From Runella sp. (GTDB lineage Bacteria; Bacteroidota; Bacteroidia; Cytophagales; Spirosomataceae), in NCBI RefSeq assembly GCF_027484545.1, contig NZ_JAIXST010000276.1, positions 1-53,207 on the forward strand: a stretch of DNA of 53,207 nucleotides, given 5' to 3'. Position 1 is the first letter of the stretch, and each line of letters opens with the position of its first letter. Below, piece by piece: positions 15,395-22,901 of this stretch. The notes beneath the pieces are model-generated. The model searched no databases. It worked only from the letters and a program-made list of their open reading frames with translations, and was not told the origin of the DNA. Both the position numbers and the translations under genes were made by a program.

Positions 15395-18300
15395 ATAAAC
15401 TTTCTCCTTCGTTCGTTCTTACAAACACTCCTGTTTGTGGAATATCATTCCGTAAATAGTAGTATTTATCTTTAATATTCACTTTTTCTAAAGTTTTTAG
15501 CCCTTCTAATTTTCCGAGTTTTTCCTCAAATGACATTAATTTAATACCAGTACTGCCTCTCCAACTGCTTGGAATAATCAATTTTGTATTGAATATAAAT
15601 ACTTTGGACTGATTATTCTCAGCTTTGCTGTGAGCTAAAAGGTCTAAATCATTTTCAATATAAGAAATAAAACATAAATTTGATGTTGATATATAAACCT
15701 CTTCCAAGTACTGATTATAAGTTTGATAAGCATTTAAATAGACTTTTAATATTCTGCCATTTTCAAACGCAAAAAGCATAAAGCCTTTAAAATTGGTTGT
15801 GCCACAGCAATAAATATGCTTTTCATCTTTTTCAAAAGTTAGATTTGATAATACATCTTCAGCATTTCTAAAATTTTGATTTTTGATAGAATAAACGCGC
15901 TTATAATTTGTAAATACTAATATAAAAGCGTGCTTAAATGTCTCAGGATGCCACTTTGATTTGCTTATTCCTTTTTCAAGTATAAAATTTTTTACTTTTT
16001 GTTGGCCTGTGTCTGTATCCCTATCCTCAGTGATGGGTCTTTCTGTATGAACTTCAGCTTCTTCTGTTGATCCAACGATTTCTCCAACTGCTGTTTCAAG
16101 CTCTGAAAGAGCAACTTTTGAGATTTCTCCTTTGATAGTTGAGATGAGAGTATCTGTAGTTTCGATTATTTCGATTATTTTGTTGGCCTGTGTCTGCATC
16201 GCTATCCTCAGTGACGGATCTTTCTGCATGAACTTCTTCTGTTTATCCAACGATTTCTCTAACTCCTGTTGCGAGTTTTGCAAGATTGTCCTTTGAGGGC
16301 TCCCCTTTGGTAGTCGAGACAAGAGTATCTGTAATTTCGATAGCAGCGTCTGTCTTTTGGACAGTAGCTGCAAGTGTAGTGAATTTATATTTTCAGAATT
16401 CTTTGGTTGATTTACATCATTTATGGGTTCTGATTTGGGTATTTTTTTTTCATCCTTGTTTACTTTTGGCTCCTGTATATCAGGTTGGTTGAGGTTGGGT
16501 ATCCTGCCTGATGGGATTATCTGTTCAAAAAGTGTAGTTTGCTGTGGGAAATTTTTAGTTTGTTGAGAGACTAAAGAAGTTTTATTATCAAAATCTTTAA
16601 CCATTTTATCATTTGTAGAACAATTGCGTTCCAAAAGAACCCAAAGTTGTTCTAAGGCTTTTTCTTGATTATAATAAAAATCACCTCCGCGAACTCTGAA
16701 AAATTGCCAACCTGCCCGTTCTAAGATTTTTTGGCGTGCTATGTCATTGGCTATTTGTTCCGGTGTACTATGGTACTTGTCCCCATCACACTCAACGGCT
16801 ATTTTTACACCATTGGGCAGTATTACCACTAAATCAATCCGATAATGGCTCACACTATATTGTGGGGTAACAGTATATTCACGTTTGACAATTTCATTAT
16901 AAACATCTACTTCAAATTGACTGTCAAAAGGTCGTGGAATGCCTTCTATCTCTTTACTGATTGTAATAGATGGTTGTAATGGATTTTGAAAATAACTTAA
17001 GAGTTTATAGCGTAAATCATCATGATTCGTTAAATCTTCGAGTTGTATTGAATGAAAGAGCCAAACTTGTTCAACGGCACGGCTAACTGCTACATTAAAC
17101 ATTCTTTCAAATTCGGAAGTAGTCAAGGCACGACGGTTGTGATTAGTAGCCGTTACTAAACTTAAAAACATTATATCTCGCTCATCGCCTTGGAAACTTT
17201 TAGCATCTCCACAGATAATTTTCCTTTTTTCAAACTCTTGGGAGTCAAGAACAGTCAAAAGTTTTTGATTAATAATTTGCGCTTGGGCTTGCCCTTGCAA
17301 TGCTATAATACCAAAGGTTTTGCCGGCATATCGTTTATCATTTAAACAAGCTTGGATAGTTTCTACAAGTTCGTCTGCTTCGGGTTTGTTTCTAATGGTG
17401 TTGGTTTGCCCTTCTATATACCCTCCTTTTACAAATACTGTTTTAAGGGGTTCGAGACGGTTATCATCATATTGTTTGAGAGGATGGAGGCCAATTCCGG
17501 CTGACTGATAAAAGTGCCTGTTACAAAATTCGATGATTTCTGGCATACATCTAAAATGCTCCCGCAACACCACTTTTTGGCCAGAACAAAAAGCATTAGC
17601 ATGGTCAAAAAAGCTATAATCTATGTTGAAAAAGCTATTATAGGGTATGTTTTTGAGGTACTGATTTATTAAGTCCTGTACTTTATCGTTCTCGACACCA
17701 ACGTATTGAGGAGCTGTTTGCTTATCATCACCTACAATGATAATATTCTTAGCTAAGTACATCAAGAACATAGCATCAGGACCTAATTGACTGGCTTCAT
17801 CCACAATAACATAGTCGTAAATAGCTGCTTCAGGTTGTAGAGTCTCTACTAATTTAGGCAATGGCATAATCCAGCATGGGACACTCTGTTGGCAATCGGT
17901 CATTAATGCTTGTGCCGCTTTACGGTTTTGCAAAGCCTTCTTGCCTTTTCCATGAGCTTTATTCATTGCCATCGCCCAAAGTGTAAGCTTTCGTGATAAG
18001 TCATTATCTATTCTTCCCAACACTTCTATCCATGCTTTGTCAGCTGCTAACTTGGCCGTTACATCACGAATTTGTTTTTCTTCTTGTTTTAAATTTTCAT
18101 ATAGTTCAGCTTCGGATTGACTTAAAAACTTTTTAAATTCACTATTTGCCACTTGCCAATAGATTGCTTTTGGCAGTAAGTCTATTTGTTCGCTATTGGC
18201 GCGACTTTCTACAATAAGTTCGGTGAATTCAGGAAAAATGCTTTGGCAAGTTTGGATGAGCTTTTGGTAGCGTTCCCATTCCTGCTGTTGTCGATTTAGC

Positions 18301-19142
18301 TGTTTTAAGTTATCTTTTTGAATTTGGTAAGTATTCCAATCCTGTTGTTCAATCGCGTTTCGCAATAGCCCTGTAATAGGATGAAGTTGTGGATTTGAAA
18401 GAGAAGTTAAAAGTATATTTAGTTGCTGCTGCGCAGTTTTATAAATTTGTACGTCTCTTGTATATTTAATTCTAAGGGATATTTCATTAATAACTTCTTC
18501 GTTTAATCCTTTTATTTTTACCAGTTGACTAATTGACTCTTCTCCGATTCGGTAGCGTCCAGATTGAGTTATAATTGTGTCTAATACTCCTAAATTCTCT
18601 TCAAGTTCAGCATAAAGGTTGTCATTATAAACTAATGAATTATCCCAAGAATTCAAGATATTTTCACACTCAATTCTAAAGTCAAAATAACGAATTACTA
18701 AATTAAATTCTTGTATTTCGTCGCATGGACTGCCGTTTATAAATACAGTTTTTGTAAAATACTCTCTCTCTTTAATGTGTGGCGGTAGTAGGAATTTATC
18801 AAAAATACCAAAAGAAACTTTCGATTTATTACTGCTTATTAAATACCTAAGAAGTATATCGGCATCGCTCCTTAATTGTTGTAAAGTGAAATTATTAGGT
18901 ATAATAATGCGGTTTTTTTGTTCGAACTCACGGTATTGAATTTCGAATTTAACTTTTCCCAAAAAAATAGTAGTCAGTTTAAGACGATTGTTCCATTTAG
19001 CTGCTATGCCATTCTGACAATCGTTTAGGGCTTTTTTAGACCAATCTAATTTAGCAACTGCGCTATATTTTTGAAATGCATCTTTACATATATGAATTTG
19101 ATTTTCTAATAAGTCTATGTTTATTCCTGATAAAATTGACAA
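15393..19142 (-). CDS. SF1 helicase C-terminal half with DUF559/Vsr-like nuclease domain
   Basis: A 1249-codon frame (nominal TTG start) continuing the upstream helicase frame after one in-frame TAA; no other stop lies between. It has helicase motif II YDYVIVDEASQLGPDAM (about residue 445), motif III IIVGDDKQTAPQYVG, motif V GDAKSFQGDERD and motif VI NVAVSRAVEQVWLFHS (about 685), all of the Upf1/DNA2-like SF1 class. Residues ~735-835 form a DUF559/Vsr-type PD-(D/E)XK nuclease (YRIDLVVILPNGVKIAVECD, FFRVRGGDFYYN). A coiled-coil linker with an internal duplication follows, then a ~160-residue beta-rich end loosely like GyrA C-terminal blades (SWRGSTGIKLM). On its own it lacks Walker A. The stop codon is built across the repeat junction. 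Defence function is inferred. Confidence 0.8.
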   Translation of the reverse strand: MSILSGINIDLLENQIHICKDAFQKYSAVAKLDWSKKALNDCQNGIAAKWNNRLKLTTIFLGKVKFEIQYREFEQKNRIIIPNNFTLQQLRSDADILLRYLISSNKSKVSFGIFDKFLLPPHIKEREYFTKTVFINGSPCDEIQEFNLVIRYFDFRIECENILNSWDNSLVYNDNLYAELEENLGVLDTIITQSGRYRIGEESISQLVKIKGLNEEVINEISLRIKYTRDVQIYKTAQQQLNILLTSLSNPQLHPITGLLRNAIEQQDWNTYQIQKDNLKQLNRQQQEWERYQKLIQTCQSIFPEFTELIVESRANSEQIDLLPKAIYWQVANSEFKKFLSQSEAELYENLKQEEKQIRDVTAKLAADKAWIEVLGRIDNDLSRKLTLWAMAMNKAHGKGKKALQNRKAAQALMTDCQQSVPCWIMPLPKLVETLQPEAAIYDYVIVDEASQLGPDAMFLMYLAKNIIIVGDDKQTAPQYVGVENDKVQDLINQYLKNIPYNSFFNIDYSFFDHANAFCSGQKVVLREHFRCMPEIIEFCNRHFYQSAGIGLHPLKQYDDNRLEPLKTVFVKGGYIEGQTNTIRNKPEADELVETIQACLNDKRYAGKTFGIIALQGQAQAQIINQKLLTVLDSQEFEKRKIICGDAKSFQGDERDIMFLSLVTATNHNRRALTTSEFERMFNVAVSRAVEQVWLFHSIQLEDLTNHDDLRYKLLSYFQNPLQPSITISKEIEGIPRPFDSQFEVDVYNEIVKREYTVTPQYSVSHYRIDLVVILPNGVKIAVECDGDKYHSTPEQIANDIARQKILERAGWQFFRVRGGDFYYNQEKALEQLWVLLERNCSTNDKMVKDFDNKTSLVSQQTKNFPQQTTLFEQIIPSGRIPNLNQPDIQEPKVNKDEKKIPKSEPINDVNQPKNSENINSLHLQLLSKRQTLLSKLQILLSRLPKGSPQRTILQNSQQELEKSLDKQKKFMQKDPSLRIAMQTQANKIIEIIETTDTLISTIKGEISKVALSELETAVGEIVGSTEEAEVHTERPITEDRDTDTGQQKVKNFILEKGISKSKWHPETFKHAFILVFTNYKRVYSIKNQNFRNAEDVLSNLTFEKDEKHIYCCGTTNFKGFMLFAFENGRILKVYLNAYQTYNQYLEEVYISTSNLCFISYIENDLDLLAHSKAENNQSKVFIFNTKLIIPSSWRGSTGIKLMSFEEKLGKLEGLKTLEKVNIKDKYYYLRNDIPQTGVFVRTNEGESL
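16001..16344. repeat. diverged tandem duplication inside the helicase gene
   Basis: Two units of about 165 bp, 16001-16169 and 16182-16344, are offset by 181 bp and clearly related (for example gttggcctgtgtctg at both starts, tatcctcagtga inside both). Because 181 is not a multiple of 3, the same DNA is translated in different frames: one copy gives KDPSLRIAMQTQAN, the other ERPITEDRDTDTGQQ. It lies in the coiled-coil linker after the nuclease domain. Confidence 0.8.
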
Positions 19143-19220
19143 ATCTTGGCTCTTGTGTGTTTTTTCAAAATCATTAATTACCTGAAAACAGTTAGCTAAT
19201 GACTCAATTGATAATAGGAT

Positions 19221-21002
19221 TTATTCACTTGGTAAAGGTTGTTCAAAGTCTTTTAATGTATACGTTTTAAATAGAGTAGATAGTCGCGAAGTAAGCTGGA
19301 ATAATTCCTTGAATTCGTTGTTGACTATTGTCAAATCATACAGTAAGTGAAGTTGATTCGGTAGACAAAATTCAGGCTTAACACGTTCTCTTAACTCAGC
19401 TACTGTGTCCTTAAACCAATCGAAAGCAATCTGTTCTTTTACCAATCTTTTCGCTAATTGGTCGAGAGTGTCTTCATATTGACTGTTTAATCTTTGTTTT
19501 CGAGTGTCTTTTTCTTTGAGGATAAGTAGCTCATTGTCATATTCTGCCTTAGATTTTTTAAGCTTCTCTAATTGTTGCTCGTTGGCTTCTATTTGTTTTT
19601 TTAGAACATCAAGATTTGCGTTATTTAACCTTCCTGTAATTGTATTAACCGATTGCTCTAAATCACTGGCCGATTTGCTGTCATCGCCTAACATGCTTAC
19701 CGCCAAAGATTGAATTTCTAAAGGGATTTTATCTTTTAAACTTTCGAGGGCGCGTTTGGTTTGAGCAGTTACCAAGACTCGATTTCCATGAGCCAATAAA
19801 TGACACATTAAATTTGCAATTGTGTGGGATTTTCCTGTACCGGGAGGGCCTTGTACAAGAACTTTGTTATTAGCACGCAAACGATTGACAATGCTGATTT
19901 GCTCCTCGTTGTAGAGTTTAGGGAAATAAATAGTATCGTCTTTAAAAGTGCGTGTACGTTGAATATCATTATAAATAGGAGCATTGGTTTCTAAAATAGC
20001 ACGTACACAAGACGCGTCGAAGTTCTCACCTTCTTCCAGTTGCTCAATAATTTTCTTATAAACCGCAGTTAAACTTCGTGTAGTACGTTTTCTTAAAATG
20101 AGGGCCGGAGCAAAGTAAATATTTGGCTTTGATTGATTTGCAGTTGGTCGTTGCACATCAGGATAATACTGTGCCTGTGTATGAAGCACATTGGTGTATT
20201 GATTTAAAAAACCTTCTTTGCCAAAAAAATGTCTGGAGAAATAGTCATCCATTTCAGCACTTTCAATAGCACTTGACAGTGTGCGTTGTGCGTCCTCTAC
20301 ATTAAAACCTTCGAGGTCTTGGCACATATCCGACTCAATAAAATAACGGCTATTACTCAAGTCAGGTTTTACTTCAATATAAGCTGTTCGGGTATTGCTT
20401 ACAAACTCAATCGCTGCTCGAACGGTAAATATGTGCCTTTTTATGAAAGTTCCTTCCGATTGGCAAAGCAGCCCCATACCCATTACCAACTCATACTCAT
20501 CACCAAAATTTTGAATCTTTTTGAAGGTATCAAATAGTTGCCGGTAAATTTCAGATATACGTTGATATTCAGCCTCGTTTTCTTGAAAGGCTTTTGTTTC
20601 TTCTTTATAAACCTGATTTTGCTGAGGCCAAATGTTTATGCAATAACTTAAAAAAGCGTCTTCGACTTGGGAAGGACAAATGATGGTAGTGCCCTTTGAA
20701 TCAATAATCGAAGCTCTTAGTTCAGGTTCTTTCGTAGCATGAATTAAAGTCTCTTCTATGACCCAACCCCGTAAATCAATAGGTAATTCAGGAAAAACAG
20801 GTTTGGGAAAAGGAGGAGTTGGTTTAACTACTTTTAGCCAAAAGTCTGCATTGGTATTATTTGCCTGTATTATGGTCTGTACAGATTCAGGTAAATCACT
20901 CAACCAAAATACTGAGTCATATTTTTCAACATCACGGATTACACTGTCACGCAACTGAGAAAAATTCAATAGAAAGCGGAATACTTGCAGATATTGATTC
21001 AC
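19221..21002 (-). CDS. SF1 helicase N-terminal half (Walker A part)
   Basis: A 593-residue frame with a GTG start (21000-21002), supported by a consensus promoter 31 nt upstream; an in-frame stop lies shortly before, with no ATG between. The first ~330 residues are an uncharacterised accessory domain. KLYNEEQISIVNRL (Q-motif-like) precedes Walker A VLVQGPPGTGKSHTIANLM (about residues 380-398) and motif Ia RVLVTAQTKRALESL. A coiled coil (about 450-530) follows, as in Upf1/DNA2-like helicases. The frame ends in a TAA beyond which the same frame continues open through the rest of the helicase. So this half lacks motifs II-VI, and alone it cannot be a complete helicase. The whole protein would be about 1,870 residues. 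Confidence 0.8.
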   Translation of the reverse strand: MNQYLQVFRFLLNFSQLRDSVIRDVEKYDSVFWLSDLPESVQTIIQANNTNADFWLKVVKPTPPFPKPVFPELPIDLRGWVIEETLIHATKEPELRASIIDSKGTTIICPSQVEDAFLSYCINIWPQQNQVYKEETKAFQENEAEYQRISEIYRQLFDTFKKIQNFGDEYELVMGMGLLCQSEGTFIKRHIFTVRAAIEFVSNTRTAYIEVKPDLSNSRYFIESDMCQDLEGFNVEDAQRTLSSAIESAEMDDYFSRHFFGKEGFLNQYTNVLHTQAQYYPDVQRPTANQSKPNIYFAPALILRKRTTRSLTAVYKKIIEQLEEGENFDASCVRAILETNAPIYNDIQRTRTFKDDTIYFPKLYNEEQISIVNRLRANNKVLVQGPPGTGKSHTIANLMCHLLAHGNRVLVTAQTKRALESLKDKIPLEIQSLAVSMLGDDSKSASDLEQSVNTITGRLNNANLDVLKKQIEANEQQLEKLKKSKAEYDNELLILKEKDTRKQRLNSQYEDTLDQLAKRLVKEQIAFDWFKDTVAELRERVKPEFCLPNQLHLLYDLTIVNNEFKELFQLTSRLSTLFKTYTLKDFEQPLPSE

Positions 21003-21032
21003 AGAGAAAAGATGTAAATAAACGTATATTTA

Positions 21033-21064
21033 CAAATCTATTGAAATGATGGATGGTGACCAAA
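21033..21064 (-). promoter_or_regulatory. promoter of the helicase cassette
   Basis: On the minus strand TTTG (21061-21064), a 20-nt spacer and TAGATTTG (21033-21040) match the Bacteroidota sigma consensus TTTG-N19-21-TAnnTTTG exactly. It would give a leader of about 25 nt before the GTG start and lies wholly inside the insertion, so the cassette carries its own promoter. Confidence 0.65.
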
Positions 21065-21140
21065 CAATTTGATAAGATATTTATTTTATGCTCTATTAGT
21101 CTGCTTTTGGTTGAAAAAATAAATCTGTAAGGTAAAATTC

Positions 21141-21225
21141 CGTCAATCCTTAATCCGTTCGCGGTCAGAGATTGAAATGTGTAAAAACTGCACCGAAGGC
21201 ACGCAGGTGTGGGCATAAAGCTTTC
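21141..21225 (+). repeat. 85-bp direct repeat, right copy (att-like)
   Basis: Identical to 15310-15394. Here the radical SAM codons are a dead copy without the rest of the gene. The repeat ends at the base before the stop codon (21226-21228) of the convergent trypsin-like gene, so it marks the right edge of the inserted cassette. Confidence 0.95.
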
Positions 21226-22116
21226 TTATTTTGCCTGATAAAATTTTACATTTTGTTGCCGTAAAAAATCCTTAATTATATCTGCACTGATACAAACTCC
21301 TACGTGCAGAAAAGGGTGATTGGAGACTTTGGCGCGGTGCGTACCCACCCATACGTCGCGATTGACCATGTCGAAACCCAAGTGCAAATGCCGGGTCGAT
21401 TGCTGCATCCCATACACTACGCCTTTGGTGTCAAAAAGCGGCCCGCCGCTTTGCCCAACTAATCCCGGGGTACTCATTTCGAGGGCAAACGCCTGTCCGG
21501 TCTCGTCTCCGATGTAGCGTGTTAAAATCCCGTCAATCGGAAACGCAGGAGTTACTTTCGGCATCGTGCCGTCCCACTCAATGTCGTCAATTTCAGAGTT
21601 GTATCGGTAGTTGGTAAACTCAGCAAAAGGGTAGCCCAATCGGCAAAGCGATTTTCCCTGTTTCGGAATTTGTCCATCGGCAATAAATTCTGCGGGGCGT
21701 CCGTAGTGCGCCTTTCCGGTAGTCCGAAATCGCAGTAGCGCTAAATCATGTTTGGAATGGTAGGTTACGTCGATGTGGGTGAGGTTATCAAAGCAATTGA
21801 TAAAATCCATTTTTTGCGTAATCACCGAACCCAACGCCAATCCATACTTCTGTTCGAGTCGTTTTAAGTGCTGTTTCTGCTGGGGGTCACGCATCACTTT
21901 GCGGTATTCCGCCATAAACTGGTTGTAATTCTGTTGAACCGCGCCCGAATTAACGATGATTTCGGCAACGTGCCGACAGGTAATGGCATATCCTTCTTCG
22001 TTGATAAAAAAAAGAGTGGCGGCGCCGGTCAATATATCTGCCTGGTGATAAAGACGGGTAATGATATGGGTAGGTCGCGTAAACTCACTTACGCGTTCAA
22101 TGGCTTCGACAAACAT
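21226..22116 (-). CDS. trypsin-like serine protease (S1 fold)
   Basis: About 296 residues from the ATG at 22114-22116; the longer frame begins with TTG. The triad is visible: His in AITCRHVAEII, Asp in SKHDLALLRFR and Ser in GLVGQSGGPLFDTKG (GxSGGP). FFINEEGYAITCRHV and VYGMQQSTRHLHL match trypsin-like Trypsin_2 proteins. There is no signal peptide and no PDZ domain, so a cytoplasmic location is likely, unlike DegP/HtrA. An extra helical insert follows the His strand (about residues 60-110). Its stop codon touches the right 85-bp repeat, so the insertion occurred just beyond this gene without cutting it. Substrate unknown. Confidence 0.85.
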   Translation of the reverse strand: MFVEAIERVSEFTRPTHIITRLYHQADILTGAATLFFINEEGYAITCRHVAEIIVNSGAVQQNYNQFMAEYRKVMRDPQQKQHLKRLEQKYGLALGSVITQKMDFINCFDNLTHIDVTYHSKHDLALLRFRTTGKAHYGRPAEFIADGQIPKQGKSLCRLGYPFAEFTNYRYNSEIDDIEWDGTMPKVTPAFPIDGILTRYIGDETGQAFALEMSTPGLVGQSGGPLFDTKGVVYGMQQSTRHLHLGFDMVNRDVWVGTHRAKVSNHPFLHVGVCISADIIKDFLRQQNVKFYQAK

Positions 22117-22176
22117 GCTGTTGTGGTTATTGAGAATAGTTATGCAATGATAATGCAATTCTTATACCACAAAACA

Positions 22177-22207
22177 ACAAACCCGCAGAATCTATCGGCG
22201 GGTTTGT
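22177..22207 (-). terminator. rho-independent terminator of the old pckA gene
   Basis: Ten-bp perfect arms (ACAAACCCGC / GCGGGTTTGT) with an 11-nt loop are followed on the minus strand by TGTTTTGTGG. It lies 35 nt past the stop of the pckA-like remnant, and now probably ends UPF0158 transcription. Confidence 0.7.
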
Positions 22208-22241
22208 CAGTCATTTCTATAAAAGGCTTATTGTAAATTGA

Positions 22242-22388
22242 TTAGGCTAAAGGCGCTCCCGCTAAAATTTGCGGGCTTGCAAAATCGGCGTATTTGTCAA
22301 AATTGCTGCGGAACAAATCGGCTAAGTGCAACGCTGCATGGTCGTAGGTTGTTGAGGCAGCCATCCGGATGATTGGGTACGTAGGAAA
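22242..22388 (-). pseudogene. 3' remnant of ATP-dependent PEP carboxykinase (pckA-like)
   Basis: Directly after the stop of the UPF0158 gene, in the same frame, about 48 codons end at TAA (22242-22244). The translation includes TTYDHAALHLADLFRSNFDK, then YADFASPQILAGAP, which resembles the C-terminal end of ATP-type PEP carboxykinase (E. coli ends with LAKLFIDNFDKY...VAAGP). A terminator follows at the normal distance. No upstream part of the gene is present, so this looks like a scrap left when DNA including UPF0158 joined it. Short length keeps the family call tentative. Confidence 0.5.
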
Positions 22389-22823
22389 TTACTCCTCATT
22401 ATTCTCCTCGTTGAAAGCCACCTCCAGTTTTGCTTTCACCCATTCGGTATAGCGAGTGTGCTTATAGGTAAACCATTGCTCACGGAGTGCATCGTAGGTA
22501 TCTACAATGTCTTTGAAACGGCGAAACGGTTTTGAACGCTCTAAGGCATCTATCAATTTGCTTTGCCAAAAGCGATTTGTCACTTCCTGTTCTGCAAAAT
22601 CGGTCATAATCAGAAAACTTTTGCGGGACTCCATGGGTCGCATTTCAACATAATCATCCGGATTTGCTTCTATTTTATCAATATCTTCCTGATACAACTC
22701 CTGATTGTCACTGAATTCACTGAAATCAGGCATTGAAATGTATTCTTTGGTGGTACGATGTACATAACAAATGAGTCCCATTTCAAGATCCTGCGCTAAT
22801 CCGTCGTAATAGTTGTCGTCCAT
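22389..22823 (-). CDS. UPF0158 family protein
   Basis: A 144-residue acidic protein with family features: a start with LAQDLEMG, then CYVHRTTKEYISMPD, an acidic stretch with DKIEANPDDYVEMRPMESR, then FAEQEV, ALERSKPFRRFKDIV and REQWFTYKHTRYTEWVKAKL. UPF0158 proteins are widespread and uncharacterised; they are thought to be cytoplasmic. A promoter with a good -33/-7 match lies between it and the divergent SWIM gene. Beyond its stop lies a pckA scrap. Confidence 0.85.
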   Translation of the reverse strand: MDDNYYDGLAQDLEMGLICYVHRTTKEYISMPDFSEFSDNQELYQEDIDKIEANPDDYVEMRPMESRKSFLIMTDFAEQEVTNRFWQSKLIDALERSKPFRRFKDIVDTYDALREQWFTYKHTRYTEWVKAKLEVAFNEENNEE

Positions 22824-22851
22824 ATTTTTGATAGTTTTGTGTTTGAGCAGT

Positions 22852-22883
22852 TAAAAATAATTCTCTTCATTTCTTTTTGCAAA
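22852..22883 (-). promoter_or_regulatory. promoter of the UPF0158 gene
   Basis: On the minus strand TTTG (22880-22883), a 20-nt spacer and TATTTTTA (22852-22859) fit the Bacteroidota consensus with one mismatch at the last -7 base. It lies 29 nt before the UPF0158 ATG, between the divergent genes. Confidence 0.5.
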
Positions 22884-22901
22884 CACAACATCGTTCAGCT
22901 A

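Larger units (their letters stand above)
15395..21140. mobile_element. 5.7-kb inserted cassette carrying a helicase-nuclease
   Basis: The segment between the two perfect 85-bp repeats holds only the minus-strand helicase reading frame and its promoter, and is more AT-rich than the flanking genes. Removing it with one repeat copy would leave the radical SAM gene and the trypsin-like gene converging with 7 nt between their stop codons, a tight natural arrangement. The repeat regenerates the 3' end of the target gene, as integrative elements do at tRNA genes, but no integrase or transposase is encoded inside. Mobilisation in trans, or recombination between repeats on a donor, is inferred. Confidence 0.65.

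Noticed and set aside
19140-19142. TTG as a true start of the second helicase half
   Set aside because: The frame is open upstream to the single TAA, and the start codon is rare; the sequence looks like the middle of one large protein.
15395-21140. Cassette as a transposon with target-site duplication
   Set aside because: 85 bp is far longer than transposon target duplications, no terminal inverted repeats are seen, and no transposase is encoded.
20947-21216. 89-codon minus-strand frame across the right 85-bp repeat
   Set aside because: It is formed by antisense reading of the duplicated radical SAM codons joined to the cassette edge; no independent coding signal.
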